Below, piece by piece: positions 25,828-35,369 of a DNA stretch of 64,000 nt. Position 1 is the stretch's first letter, and each line of letters opens with the position of its first letter. Below the pieces are notes generated by a model. It worked only from the letters and a program-made list of their open reading frames with translations, ran no database searches and was not told where the DNA came from. The stretch is taken from assembly GCF_005280585.1 (NCBI RefSeq), contig NZ_SZVO01000013.1:147652-211651 (forward strand), given 5' to 3'. The DNA comes from Dyadobacter frigoris (lineage in GTDB: Bacteria > Bacteroidota > Bacteroidia > Cytophagales > Spirosomataceae). The position numbers and the translations under genes are program-made.

Positions 25828-27609
25828 ATGTATTCCGATTCATATTACAACAAGGAAAATATATCCCAAAGGATTTTGAAACGCTCAGCCGAACTTTGGG
25901 GATATGACGAAACAAATCTGGATCAATTTGATCCGCTGGTAAAATTGCTTATTGAAGGATGCGCGGTAGAATTTGAAAAAGTCGGTCAGGAAATAAAAGG
26001 GACCGAACTAAGGCTGATGAGCCGGCTGGCGGAAATACTTTGCCCACAAATTCAGCGAAGCCCAAAGCCAGCCCTTGCCATCGCGCAGACCCGCGCGGTT
26101 GAAGCCAAAGGCTGGGTGGATCAGGAGAGTCAACTTGTTTGCAGGCGAACCATTGTGAGAAAAGGAGAATCAGCAGAAGTGTTTTTTTCTCCCGTCGGGA
26201 AACATTCCATCGTCAATGCGGCGGTCGCTTTTTATGCTTCGTCGGCAGGACTTTATTCATTAGAAAAAGGATCCCGTAATTTACTGTCGTCAGCTTTGCT
26301 GCAAAAAGGTGGTGAACAGTCCGTTTGGATTGGAATTGATATGGATCCGGCGATTGATTCCTTTGAGGGCTTCCGGTTTTATATAGACTGGCCCGCAGAT
26401 TCTTCTCAGGCACTTTACCGGGAATTCCTGCCTTTCACAACCTGGGAATCCGGGCAGCAAAGGTTGCATTTCGAAGCAGGCCTGAAGACAGAAACCGGGC
26501 AAGACGAAATAACCTTGATTGGAATGACGAATCATTTCATCAACATTACCAGTAATGAAACCTGGGGAAAAGATACAATGGAGCTACTTCCCTACCCTCT
26601 GGAATTTGAAGATTTATTTGACAGAAGATCTTTGCAGGCATTCAAAAAACCATTAGTCTGGCTGAAAGTTAAATGGCCGGCCGCTTTTCCAACCGCAGGA
26701 TTTGAGAATATAAAAATCGCGTTAAATGCTTTTCCGGTAAGTAATAAACAGCTCCATAAGCTAACCTACCGATTGCAGTCAGGCATCAATGGAATTGCAC
26801 TCCCTTCAAGTGAAGCATTTTTTGGCATTAATACAATAATAAACCAAAAAAACCAGCACTATACCGCCTCTGATAAAAGTGACAGCTCTTCCAGTAATTC
26901 TTACACCCTGAGACAACAGGGTGTTGGCCGCTTTGATCAAAGAAATGCGAAGGCTTTTCTTTACCAGCTCATGGAACTTCTACGGGATGAGGTCACCGCT
27001 TTTAATGCGATTGGTGAAGATTACCTGGCTTCCATACTAAGAGAAATTTCCCAAAACATGGCCAGAATCGAGCAGAAACTTGGCGTAAAAAGAGCGAACG
27101 AAACCTCTTCACAACCTTTTCTGGTTATTAAAGCCGATAAGGAGCCGGATCATTTATACATTTCTTACTGGACAACCTCAGCAGAACTTGCCAATGGATT
27201 ACCAGCCGGCTCCAGGCTTCAATCTTATTCGGGCTCAACTTTAAACAACGCCGAAACTTTGCTTTTGACAAATTCATTTGACGGAAAACCGGCACCGGAA
27301 GAGACTGAATATGTGAGCGAATTGCGGAAAAATATTATTACTTCCGGCCGTTTAATTACCGCCGAAGATATCCGTGCCTACTGTACAGCCGAACTGGGAA
27401 ATAAAATCAGAAAAATTAATATACGTCCGCATTTTATCAAAGGAAATCTTCCCGGACAAGGTTTTGTAAGATGCGTTCATATTCAGCTTACACCTTCGGG
27501 CACTTTGCCCAATCATTATGACTGGGTTCAAACATGTGATTTATTAAAATCAAAAATGGAAAAACTATCAACAGGTATGTATCCAATTGATATAATAACA
27601 GTGAAATGA
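25828..27609 (+). CDS. tssF: T6SS baseplate protein TssF
   Basis: A 593-residue TssF, the large wedge protein of the T6SS baseplate. The N-terminus contains DQFDPLVKLLIEGCAVEFEK and a following helix (LMSRLAEILCPQIQRSPKPA), patterns typical of TssF, and the middle is beta-rich. Its size agrees with the family. The stop overlaps the tssG start (ATGATG), so the two wedge proteins are translationally coupled, in keeping with the known (TssF)2-TssG complex. Confidence 0.88.
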   Translation: MYSDSYYNKENISQRILKRSAELWGYDETNLDQFDPLVKLLIEGCAVEFEKVGQEIKGTELRLMSRLAEILCPQIQRSPKPALAIAQTRAVEAKGWVDQESQLVCRRTIVRKGESAEVFFSPVGKHSIVNAAVAFYASSAGLYSLEKGSRNLLSSALLQKGGEQSVWIGIDMDPAIDSFEGFRFYIDWPADSSQALYREFLPFTTWESGQQRLHFEAGLKTETGQDEITLIGMTNHFINITSNETWGKDTMELLPYPLEFEDLFDRRSLQAFKKPLVWLKVKWPAAFPTAGFENIKIALNAFPVSNKQLHKLTYRLQSGINGIALPSSEAFFGINTIINQKNQHYTASDKSDSSSSNSYTLRQQGVGRFDQRNAKAFLYQLMELLRDEVTAFNAIGEDYLASILREISQNMARIEQKLGVKRANETSSQPFLVIKADKEPDHLYISYWTTSAELANGLPAGSRLQSYSGSTLNNAETLLLTNSFDGKPAPEETEYVSELRKNIITSGRLITAEDIRAYCTAELGNKIRKINIRPHFIKGNLPGQGFVRCVHIQLTPSGTLPNHYDWVQTCDLLKSKMEKLSTGMYPIDIITVK

Positions 27610-28532
27610 TGGAAAACGGGCATAACATATTTTTGGAGCATTCGAGTGATTTAAAAGCCGAATTTTTGGCTGCGTCATTTCTTGAAACAGGCTTTTCCCC
27701 CGGGCAAATTACGTTCCGCCCGCTTGGACCATTCAAAAGACGAAGCCACAGTGATATTGAAGTTATAGTCGAAAAGGAAATAGGTAATTTCAAAGGGCCG
27801 GTTATTGAATCAAACCGGAGCGGGATTTACGACTATCTGCCCGAGCAGCTTTTTCATTTATCTTCTTCAAAATCAGGAAAAAGTTTGAAGAACAAAATTG
27901 ATAATATTCGTGCGGAGCGTGAAAAAGAACAGAAAACACGCTTGTTTTTTCTTCCATTGGAACAAGAGTTTTTCTTCAGCAAAGTACATACAGAGCAAAT
28001 TGAACAAAGTGCCAGTTCACTGGATCCGGAGTCTGCATTATTTGAAGAATTACGCTGCTTCTGGCAAATTCCTGGTTTTGTTTCTGATGCTACATTTATG
28101 CATCTTCTACCGATGCTTCCGCAAATATCAGAATGCAGGGCAGATTTCCTGAAATCTGAAAGTATTTTATCCGGAATTCTGAATGTTTCTGTCGGCATTG
28201 AAAATGAATACGGAAATAATCTCTCAATGATGCAAGGTGCTGAAATCGGTGCCGCACGTTTAGGTGCTGACCTGCTTTTAGGCGGAGCATTGGATTCGTG
28301 TTTACCAGAAATTCAAATAAACATCTCCTTCAAAAACACGGATGAGCTCGAAAAGTGCTTTTGCGATCCGGACTTCGATAATCTGGTCAACTGGCTTCTG
28401 GGCTGGCTTCTTCCCGTTGAGTACGATTATAAAATAAACTTATCAGCCCCGTGTGATACGATGTATTTGTTTCCTGAAACTGATTCAAATGTACTGCCCA
28501 GACTTGGCTACACTACGTTACTCACGATTTAG
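27606..28532 (+). CDS. tssG: T6SS baseplate protein TssG
   Basis: A 308-residue protein at the end of the locus that is TssG by position, length and partner. It overlaps tssF by four bases. The N-terminal part contains FRPLGPFKRRSHSDIE and the C-terminal part a segment (LLGWLLPVEYDYKINLSAPC) like the TssG end. Sequence conservation of TssG is low, so the call leans on the TssE-F-G order. No terminator was recognised downstream. Confidence 0.78.
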   Translation: MMENGHNIFLEHSSDLKAEFLAASFLETGFSPGQITFRPLGPFKRRSHSDIEVIVEKEIGNFKGPVIESNRSGIYDYLPEQLFHLSSSKSGKSLKNKIDNIRAEREKEQKTRLFFLPLEQEFFFSKVHTEQIEQSASSLDPESALFEELRCFWQIPGFVSDATFMHLLPMLPQISECRADFLKSESILSGILNVSVGIENEYGNNLSMMQGAEIGAARLGADLLLGGALDSCLPEIQINISFKNTDELEKCFCDPDFDNLVNWLLGWLLPVEYDYKINLSAPCDTMYLFPETDSNVLPRLGYTTLLTI

Positions 28533-29001
28533 GCTCAAATAACATCTGACCAGATCCGATGCATTGAGGGTTAAATATTGTAAAAGCTTCACACATTCTT
28601 CATTAAAATACCAACACCTAAAATGATGTCAAATATATTATTGAGTGTGTATCAAGCTATATTATTGTAAATTATTTAAAAAAATATCCCTCTTCAATAA
28701 TCTCAGACTGAGCTATTTGAACTATCCTGTCAAAATGTTTAAAAAAATAATTATCCATCAAATTTGGATTGGATATTTAAAATAGTACTTTTGCACCACG
28801 ATACTAGTGAACAGCACGACAAAATGTGAAACACAAAATATCCGGTTACTAATTGATCGAAATTTTGATTAATACCGATAAGGAGATTTTAGAGATAAAA
28901 GCATTCCAGCGGAGTAATAGCAGAGAAAGCAGTTGGCAGTTTAACTTTTTCTAATATGACAAAATTCATATCATGAAAATTGTCGACTTAACAGCCAAAA
29001 C
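28533..29001. other. AT-rich spacer between T6SS locus and tRNA-Lys
   Basis: About 470 bases, very AT-rich, with no credible coding frame. It should contain the promoter of the tRNA gene. No terminator hairpin with a U-tract could be identified after tssG. Confidence 0.45.
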
Positions 29002-29074
29002 GATTCCGTAGCTCAGCTGGTAGAGCAATACACTTTTAATGTATGGGTCCTGGGTTCGAATCCCAGCGGGATCA
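29002..29074 (+). tRNA. tRNA-Lys (anticodon TTT)
   Basis: A complete 73-base cloverleaf: 5' acceptor GATTCCG pairs with CGGGATC (one G-T pair), D arm GCTCAGCTGGTAGAGC, anticodon loop around TTT in CACTTTTAATG, and T arm CTGGGTTCGAATCCCAG, with A as discriminator. CCA is not encoded. A tyrosine recombinase follows, as is common when a tRNA serves as attachment site. Confidence 0.93.
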
Positions 29075-29077
29075 CTG

Positions 29078-29103
29078 AAAGCGCCTCAAACGGCGCTTTT
29101 TTT
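29078..29103 (+). terminator. Intrinsic terminator after tRNA-Lys
   Basis: AAAGCGCC at 29078-29085 pairs with GGCGCTTT at 29092-29099 around a 6-base loop and runs into a T-tract. Confidence 0.8.
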
Positions 29104-29176
29104 GTATATAATGATTTAATAATCAGTCATTTTTACAAAAAAGTAGTTCATTCTGAATCAAAGTAAATCAAGGTAT

Positions 29177-29225
29177 TCGGTTACCTATTCAGTTACCATT
29201 TGAAATCCCTAAATTAGGTAACCGA
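29177..29225. repeat. GTTACC inverted/direct repeats upstream of integrase
   Basis: TCGGTTACCTA at 29177-29187 is the perfect inverse of TAGGTAACCGA at 29215-29225; a further GTTACC lies at 29192-29197. The set sits between the tRNA and the recombinase gene, where arm-type or regulatory sites of tyrosine recombinases usually are. Confidence 0.55.
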
Positions 29226-29322
29226 TTTTCCGATAAAGACTTGTGTGAGAAGATGTTTTGGAAATCAATGTGTCAATCCGGTAGAACGGAAAAAACTTTT
29301 GACCACTTAAACAATGTGAAGA

Positions 29323-30618
29323 ATGAAAAGCAATCAGAAACTCTCAATCCTGTTTTGGCTGTTTAAAGCCAAAGCTTCCAGGGATGGCAAGGCTCCTATT
29401 TATGCTAGAATCACCATTGAAGGTATCAATGAAGAAATTTCACTGGGCCGAAAAACCTTGCCTAAGTTTTGGGACAACAAAATTAAGCTTGTGACAGAGG
29501 GAAGCAGTGAAGCCAGAATCACCAACCAAAAGATTGGGAAACTTAAAACGGATCTGGAAAGTCATTTTATGCTCCTGCAATCTCAGCAAGGCCATATCAC
29601 CCCTACGATGCTCAAAAACGCTTATTTGGGCCTGCCGATAATTAGCCAGAGAAAAACATCAGGGAGCACCACTCAAAACACCATAAAGACAATTTTAGAA
29701 GCGTTTGATCGCTTTATTCAAACTTTTGATCAAAAGGTAAAAAAGAATTTGAGATCTGAGGGTACTTTACGCCATTGGCGATCGACCAGAAAGAAGGTTT
29801 CACAATACATTAAGCATCAATATGGCCGGAAAGACCTTGACTTAAGAGAGATCAGATACTCCTTTGCGGATTCATTTTATAATTACCTGACACTGGAAGT
29901 TGAAGATCCACTGGCAGAGCCGACTGCAAAAAAGCATATCAAAAAAACAAAGCAAATTTTAGGAGGCTGTGTAAACCAGGAACTAATCAGCGCAAATCCG
30001 ATCAGTTCTTTTGTATGCGGTGCTGATGAAACAGATATTCCACCACTCGAACTTTACGAAGTGGAAACTATCTACAAAAAAGAAAATTTGGTTGAAAGAC
30101 TTGAAGAAGTACGTGATGTCTATATATTTCAATGCTTTACCGGCTTTGCCTATCAGGATCTTTTTGATTTGAAAAGTGAGAATATAGTCAGAGTAGGTAA
30201 AAACGCCGAAAGATGGCTCATTAAAGATCGTGGCAAAACAGGTGTGTCTGAAATGGTGCCAATTTTGCCTGTTGTGGAAGAGATACTTGAAAAGTACAAA
30301 GGTCATCCATGTTGCAAAATCAATGGCAAATTACTTCCTGTCAACAGCAATGCACATTACAACGGCTATTTAAAGGAGTTGGCCATCATCTGTAATGTCG
30401 CCCGCGAGCTGAATACGCACTTAGCCAGACATACTTTTGCTGACATTATGCTTAATAGCGGTGTGCCACTCGAGGATGTAAGCAAAATGCTCGGGCACAA
30501 ATCCATCCGTACTACACAGCGCTATGCCAAGGTACGTAAGCCAAGGATCAGTCAAAACATGGAAAAGGTAAAATCTCTACTATTTACCAGTGAAGGAAAA
30601 CTGAGAAGTGTCAGCTAG
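29323..30618 (+). CDS. Tyrosine recombinase (phage/transposon-type integrase)
   Basis: A 431-residue site-specific recombinase of the type that moves Bacteroidetes integrative elements. It has an N-terminal arm-binding domain (about 1-100), a SAM-like core-binding domain (about 115-225) and the C-terminal catalytic domain (about 235-420). Catalytic residues are visible as the R of an altered box I (FQCFTGFAYQDLFDL, where the usual TGLRxSDLxxL arginine is replaced), the K of LIKDRGKTG, the HLARHTFAD box (H-x-x-R), the GHKS histidine and the nucleophile tyrosine in TQRYAKV. The position right after tRNA-Lys supports insertion at that tRNA. It is followed by a strong bidirectional terminator. 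Confidence 0.88.
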   Translation: MKSNQKLSILFWLFKAKASRDGKAPIYARITIEGINEEISLGRKTLPKFWDNKIKLVTEGSSEARITNQKIGKLKTDLESHFMLLQSQQGHITPTMLKNAYLGLPIISQRKTSGSTTQNTIKTILEAFDRFIQTFDQKVKKNLRSEGTLRHWRSTRKKVSQYIKHQYGRKDLDLREIRYSFADSFYNYLTLEVEDPLAEPTAKKHIKKTKQILGGCVNQELISANPISSFVCGADETDIPPLELYEVETIYKKENLVERLEEVRDVYIFQCFTGFAYQDLFDLKSENIVRVGKNAERWLIKDRGKTGVSEMVPILPVVEEILEKYKGHPCCKINGKLLPVNSNAHYNGYLKELAIICNVARELNTHLARHTFADIMLNSGVPLEDVSKMLGHKSIRTTQRYAKVRKPRISQNMEKVKSLLFTSEGKLRSVS

Positions 30619-30636
30619 TTCATATTTAAAAAAATA

Positions 30637-30678
30637 AAAAAACGCCACTAAGTAAAATCACACTTAGTGGCGTTTTTT
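30637..30678. terminator. Bidirectional terminator after integrase
   Basis: A 17-bp perfect inverted repeat (30637-30653 with 30662-30678; core AACGCCACTAAGT) with A-tract and T-tract ends and an 8-base loop, lying between the convergent integrase and the small gene ending at 30717. Confidence 0.85.
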
Positions 30679-30716
30679 CAGGAAAGCTGTTTCATTTTTG
30701 CCCTTAACTACTCCTC

Positions 30717-30929
30717 TCAGTTTTTATTCCAGATCCATTGCCAGGCACACATTTTCCAATCTGTGATTAATTCACCCTTTGGATTCAACCAACTTTTATT
30801 GGAATAATAGCAAAAAAATCCTTTCGCCATAGTCTCAGTTTTTCCACTCTGAAAAAAATAAATTTTAACATGGCTCCATGAAGGTGGAACCATAGTGCCA
30901 TATCCTGAAGTCCTTTTCAAATTTATCAT
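30717..30929 (-). CDS. Small hypothetical protein of mobile-element context
   Basis: A 70-residue open frame starting at ATG 30929 (a GTG at 30935 would add two residues), immediately downstream of the HTH gene on the same strand. The C-terminus (GELITDWKMCAWQWIWNKN) is tryptophan-rich and resembles short C-terminal tails of mobile-element replication-type proteins, but this is too little to name a function. It may be the leftover end of a larger gene. Confidence 0.4.
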   Translation of the reverse strand: MINLKRTSGYGTMVPPSWSHVKIYFFQSGKTETMAKGFFCYYSNKSWLNPKGELITDWKMCAWQWIWNKN

Positions 30930-30935
30930 ACCCAC

Positions 30936-31256
30936 TTAAGATGATACCCGAACTTTACTTTTTTCAAACATCTTTGTAATATCTTCCCTATCGTAATAAA
31001 TTACCCCACCTATCCTAATAAATTCAAGTTGTCTATTGGATCTGAGCCAATGAAGTTTCCCAGGGGAAATATCCAGCAACTTCCTGACTTCGCTGGATTT
31101 AAGCCATTTTTTAGTTGGGCGTCCATGATCCCCTTTTACAATCGTTCGAATCTCGTCCAGTAGATCAGACTTGAAATTCTCAAGGTCGCCCATAGTTACA
31201 AGCTGATTTGCGAAAATGACATCTCCCCTCTCTCTGTGCTTTCTCTCTGTTGCCAT
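30936..31256 (-). CDS. Helix-turn-helix protein, excisionase-like
   Basis: A 106-residue protein with a C-terminal DNA-binding domain of the HTH_17/excisionase type (about 47-98; KKWLKSSEVRKLLDISPGKL, then LEFIRIGGVIYYDREDITKM). The N-terminal part is charged and may form a helix for dimerisation. Proteins like this accompany tyrosine recombinases on Bacteroidetes elements, acting as recombination directionality factors or regulators. It faces the integrase convergently across the terminator. Confidence 0.75.
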   Translation of the reverse strand: MATERKHRERGDVIFANQLVTMGDLENFKSDLLDEIRTIVKGDHGRPTKKWLKSSEVRKLLDISPGKLHWLRSNRQLEFIRIGGVIYYDREDITKMFEKSKVRVSS

Positions 31257-31730
31257 TGTCTTACATTTGGTTACTGAATAATTTCAAACTACTTTCAAGA
31301 ATGTATTCACCGGTATATTCGGAAGCTTATCAATTTCAGATTTTAGGGCAGCTATCTGACTTGCACAACTCCAATTACAGAATTTCAAAAATACTGGACT
31401 CCATTTAAATTCACATATTTATTGTTTAAAACGGTGAAGCTCATTCCTGACGGAGCAGAAACTTATATTGGGAATTAAAAAAAGAAGCGATACCAGTGTG
31501 TTTTCCTTTGGTATAATTAAGCATAACCTGTAGTACTTTATGAAAACATTAGTTGCAATACAGAAAACGGGATTATCTTGTTGATAATCCTTCATATTTA
31601 ATCCGATACAAAACTTCGAACTACTTAATTTTCATATAGTTATAAATTTTCAGGGACAAATAAGGGACATATAACAGTCTAAAATCGGCTACTAATTACA
31701 AATATCAGCAATTACAGAAAATTATGGCTA

Positions 31731-31777
31731 ATTACATTCCGGATAATATTTACTAAAAATATTATCCGGAATGTAAT
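31731..31777. repeat. Perfect 21-bp stem, 5-base loop hairpin
   Basis: Bases 31731-31751 (beginning ATTACATTCCGGATAATA) are the exact reverse complement of 31757-31777, leaving the loop ACTAA. No T-tract follows, so it is not an ordinary terminator. It lies in the non-coding end of the presumed integrative element. Confidence 0.85.
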
Positions 31778-32005
31778 CTCTATTACTTGTAGTAACAATC
31801 AATCTAACTGATTACGGCACCATACCAACCACAACTACTTCCACGACAGCGCTATGAAAATACAAGAGCAACCCACTCATTGTTTATAATAAAAAATGAA
31901 GGAAATGATCATATTCCCCCCTTAGGTGGAACTAAGGGGAGTGAAATCGAACAATTGACCAAGCTTTTAAAACTAATTCAGGCGATAAAGTTAGAGGAAT
32001 GATAA

Positions 32006-32019
32006 GGGTTCAAATCCCA
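32006..32019 (+). repeat. tRNA T-arm-like segment, candidate att remnant
   Basis: GGGTTCAAATCCCA matches GGGTTCGAATCCCA of the tRNA-Lys T arm (29053-29066) at 13 of 14 bases. No other tRNA parts surround it. It could be the far attachment site of the element whose recombinase lies next to tRNA-Lys, although T-arm sequences are alike in many tRNAs. Confidence 0.35.
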
Positions 32020-32411
32020 CTCTCGGCGGAGTAAAAAAGGCCCAATTATATAATGTCCTAAAAGAAATGGGGATGAATTTTGAAAAGAAGCAATGATTCG
32101 TAGAACTATGAAAGTTTAATCTATTTTTGCGTTTTCACCATAGGCGACAAAGAACCCTCATTGGTCCAGAACATCCAGCATGTCAGCGTAAAATGGATAA
32201 ACATGCTATACTCACTAGCTATGGGCTTCCTCCAAAACAAAGGTATACAAATAAAGTTTTTATAGGTAAATAACACAGAATCTAGTAAATTCTTCCAACA
32301 AAAGGTTGCAATTACAGTTTACGAAAATCAGGACTTTGGAAGTTTAGACTAGTATGGCTATGCCTAACTTCTTTCACTGATAAAATCCTTTTTAAATATT
32401 GTTAAGGCTAA

Positions 32412-35369
32412 TTAGAATTTAACGATTCTCCATACGAAAGTTTCAGCATTTTCCAGGTTAACTTCAATATAATACGTGCCTGCTGCACCCTGCATTTCAA
32501 TTTCAAGTGGACCGGTAATGTTCTTGTAGTCAGACGTCTTCACTACTTGCCCAAGGGTGTTTGTTATTTTTACAGACGCACTGCTGATAGGTTGGCGGAC
32601 CATTTCCAGGTATATGTGCCGCCCGGTCAGCGGATTTGGATACAATTTACTGGTCAACTCCACTTCATTTGTAATTTTGACACTCCGTAGCCTGGAGTAG
32701 GTAAAGCTATCATCCATATCAATTATCTTCAAACGAAAGTAAGACACTCCGGCGGACAAATTGGTCAACTGGCTCTCGTAATGATGATTAGCCCCCGTTG
32801 TTCCATTGCCCATAACAAAACCGACCTTTTGAAAAGTTTTACCCGTGCTTGACATTTCTATTTCAAATCCTTTATTGTTTAGCTCCGAGGCGGTGCTCCA
32901 TTGCAGCAACACATTGTTCTCTCCCTGCAAAGAAGCGGTAAAGCTGATGAGTGTAACCGGCAATACGCTTTGTGGTGCCTCAAAAGCACCCATGTCTATA
33001 CTGGAACCTACCAGACGGGGATTGCCCGCGATATCTTTGTCTGTAGTAATACTGCCCGAATATGATTCATATAGGGCGTCACTCCCTGCATTCAAGGCCA
33101 CACTGCCCACTTTTAATGTATAGTCTCCAAGACTGGGATTGGTAAAAATGTCGCCAGGTGTATACTTTGAAGCGTTGATGTTGTGGGGGAAAGTCGAACC
33201 CAGCATCAGGCTATAGCTTGCCTCAATGCCCGTCAAAGATTCAAGGACAACTGCATTTTCTTCAGAACCAATAAGAATGCTGTTGTAAACGTGTAGGGAG
33301 CCATCTGACAAATACAGTTCGCTGGCACCGCTTGCTGCCACATTACCACTTATGGTCGTATTTCCAAGCGAGATCCCGGAAGAGTAACTATATATTCCGC
33401 CTCCGTCCCCCGAAGAATTGTTTCCGCTGATAAACAAGTTGCTAAGTATAGACTGGGAATTGTCATCAGCCATTCCACCTCCATGAGATACAGCATAATT
33501 GTTATTCAGCGTCGAGTTGTAAAGCCTCGGATATGCAGAATAATTCATCATTCCGCCTCCGGAAACTGCACTGTTCTCCTTGATAATCACGTGGGCGACT
33601 ATTGATCCAGAAGAGACATTGACCAAACCACCTCCAATGCCGCCACTAACATTTCTTCCATTCACGATGATCGAGCTGGCGAGATTGGCATTTCCACCAG
33701 TAATTGTGAATCCGTCCAGTTCCGCCGAGCCTTCATCTCCTGCGGAAACAACTACATGATAAGCGTTTTCCGTGTTTCCTGAAAAACTCAGGGTGGCACC
33801 AGATCCGGTTACCACATCATCTCCATTGAAATCGCCGCTCAAGATGCTCTTGTTGGCGGCCAGGGTTAAGTCCCTTTGGTCTAGCGTAGTTTCTGTCCCT
33901 GCAAAGCCGCCGTAGACTGGTATATAGCTAACCAGCGAAAAGCTGTTGTTTCTTCCGTCGGGTTTACCAAAGTTATCGTCCGCCGGGCTGTACAACGGTT
34001 TAAAAACACCGCCTGCCACCCAGATCTGGGTAACGGCAGGATTGGTTTTTGCAGCTACCAGCACATCCGCGAGTTCCGCAGACGCATTTGCCCAGTTGTT
34101 GCCCTTCACATTACCTGCGCCAGGCTGTTTTACGTAAACAATCCCATTGGCATCAGGCAAAACCGTCACATAGGGGCTTTCCTTAGCCCCCAGATCCACC
34201 GAGCCTTTTATACGCGGGTTTCCGGCCAGATCGGATTTTACGGCTGAAAGGTCTGGTGATTGTCCGGCTGCAAAAAAAGCATTGCTGCCCGCATGGATGG
34301 CAGGGCTGCCGGCTCTAAGTGCATACTCACCAAGGGATTGATCAAAAATATTGTTGGCATCTCCACCGTAAACCACCATGTTGGTGCCCGCAGGGTTATC
34401 CTGGACCAAACTATTCCTGTAAACAGGGTTGGAATTAGCAATATTCCTGACCCCGTTGTCGGCATTGATACCTGAGACGTTGCGATAGATAATGCTATTA
34501 TTGATTTTTGGTGAGGAACCACTGTTAAATATCCCACCGCCGGGCCAGTCCGACACATTATCGACGACTGTGACATTGGTCAGCACAGGCGAAGAGCCCT
34601 CGTTGAACATCCCGCCACCATAAAATGCGGCGTTATTGCTAATGATCACATTGGTAAGCACCGGAGAAGAGGAGTCATTATTAGACATACCACCGGCGTA
34701 ATTGGCAATATTTCCGCTGATTATCAAATTGGTAAGTATCGGTGACGAAACGGACAAAAACACGCCACCGCCAAAGTCAACTTTTACGGTCCTTCCGTTT
34801 ATGGTTCTATATGCACCGTAGCTAAACTGGCCCTGGTTGTAATAATAATCGAAGGCCCTACCCCCGCTGATCGTAAAACCGTTCAACTCGGCCGAGCCTA
34901 CATTCCCCGCGGAGACGACAACGTGGTAGGCATCGCCGTCCGATGCGGAATTGTTATTATCCAGATCACCGCTTAAAGTGCATTTGTTGGCCGCCAGGGT
35001 TAAGTTGCGTTCTGCCAGGGTGTTTTCATTGCCGGCGAACCCGCCGTAAATTTTCAAATTATTTACCATCAGAAATGCATTGCTTTTGTGATAGCTGACA
35101 TTGGGGCTGTTGTTACCAAAATTATCATCTAGTGCGCTGTAAAGAGGTTTATAAACACCGCCAGCTACCCAGATCTGCAAAATAGCACCATTACTTTTGG
35201 CGGCAACCAGGGCATCGGCAAGTTCGCCGGCCGCATCCGCCCAGCTGCTGCCGTTGCCTGCTGAGCCTTTTTTAACATACACGATGCCATTGGCAGGCGT
35301 AATTTGTGCGATGATCTGATGCGAAAAAGCTATTGCAAATAGCATTCCGATAACACGAAATTTTTTCAT
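32412..35369 (-). CDS. Surface parallel-beta-helix protein with T9SS sorting domain
   Basis: A 985-residue secreted protein. A signal peptide (about 1-21) is followed by two homologous modules (about 24-400 and 405-800), each starting ANGIVYVK and containing YGGFAG, a calcium-loop-like DxNNN/DFNGDD segment, a HVVVSAG strand, and then repeated G-G-G-M/I-x-N turns typical of right-handed parallel beta-helices (choice-of-anchor-Q type). The last 80 residues (LYPNPLTGRHIYLEM to WRIVKF) are a type-A C-terminal domain for type IX secretion and surface attachment. A role in adhesion or polysaccharide binding is plausible. It is flanked by non-coding and IS-derived sequence. Confidence 0.85.
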   Translation of the reverse strand: MKKFRVIGMLFAIAFSHQIIAQITPANGIVYVKKGSAGNGSSWADAAGELADALVAAKSNGAILQIWVAGGVYKPLYSALDDNFGNNSPNVSYHKSNAFLMVNNLKIYGGFAGNENTLAERNLTLAANKCTLSGDLDNNNSASDGDAYHVVVSAGNVGSAELNGFTISGGRAFDYYYNQGQFSYGAYRTINGRTVKVDFGGGVFLSVSSPILTNLIISGNIANYAGGMSNNDSSSPVLTNVIISNNAAFYGGGMFNEGSSPVLTNVTVVDNVSDWPGGGIFNSGSSPKINNSIIYRNVSGINADNGVRNIANSNPVYRNSLVQDNPAGTNMVVYGGDANNIFDQSLGEYALRAGSPAIHAGSNAFFAAGQSPDLSAVKSDLAGNPRIKGSVDLGAKESPYVTVLPDANGIVYVKQPGAGNVKGNNWANASAELADVLVAAKTNPAVTQIWVAGGVFKPLYSPADDNFGKPDGRNNSFSLVSYIPVYGGFAGTETTLDQRDLTLAANKSILSGDFNGDDVVTGSGATLSFSGNTENAYHVVVSAGDEGSAELDGFTITGGNANLASSIIVNGRNVSGGIGGGLVNVSSGSIVAHVIIKENSAVSGGGMMNYSAYPRLYNSTLNNNYAVSHGGGMADDNSQSILSNLFISGNNSSGDGGGIYSYSSGISLGNTTISGNVAASGASELYLSDGSLHVYNSILIGSEENAVVLESLTGIEASYSLMLGSTFPHNINASKYTPGDIFTNPSLGDYTLKVGSVALNAGSDALYESYSGSITTDKDIAGNPRLVGSSIDMGAFEAPQSVLPVTLISFTASLQGENNVLLQWSTASELNNKGFEIEMSSTGKTFQKVGFVMGNGTTGANHHYESQLTNLSAGVSYFRLKIIDMDDSFTYSRLRSVKITNEVELTSKLYPNPLTGRHIYLEMVRQPISSASVKITNTLGQVVKTSDYKNITGPLEIEMQGAAGTYYIEVNLENAETFVWRIVKF

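Larger units (their letters stand above)
31257..32411. other. Non-coding region, probable decayed element end
   Basis: About 1150 bases without a credible gene. It contains the perfect hairpin at 31731-31777 and the tRNA-T-arm-like segment at 32006-32019, both listed separately. The rest shows no recognisable protein remnants in any frame. Confidence 0.5.

Noticed and set aside
6030..28532. The locus as an extracellular contractile injection system rather than a T6SS
   Set aside because: TssK, ClpV, TssB/TssC, PAAR, VgrG, TssE/F/G and TssN identify a T6SSiii; no extracellular-system-specific tail-measure or lysis genes were recognised.
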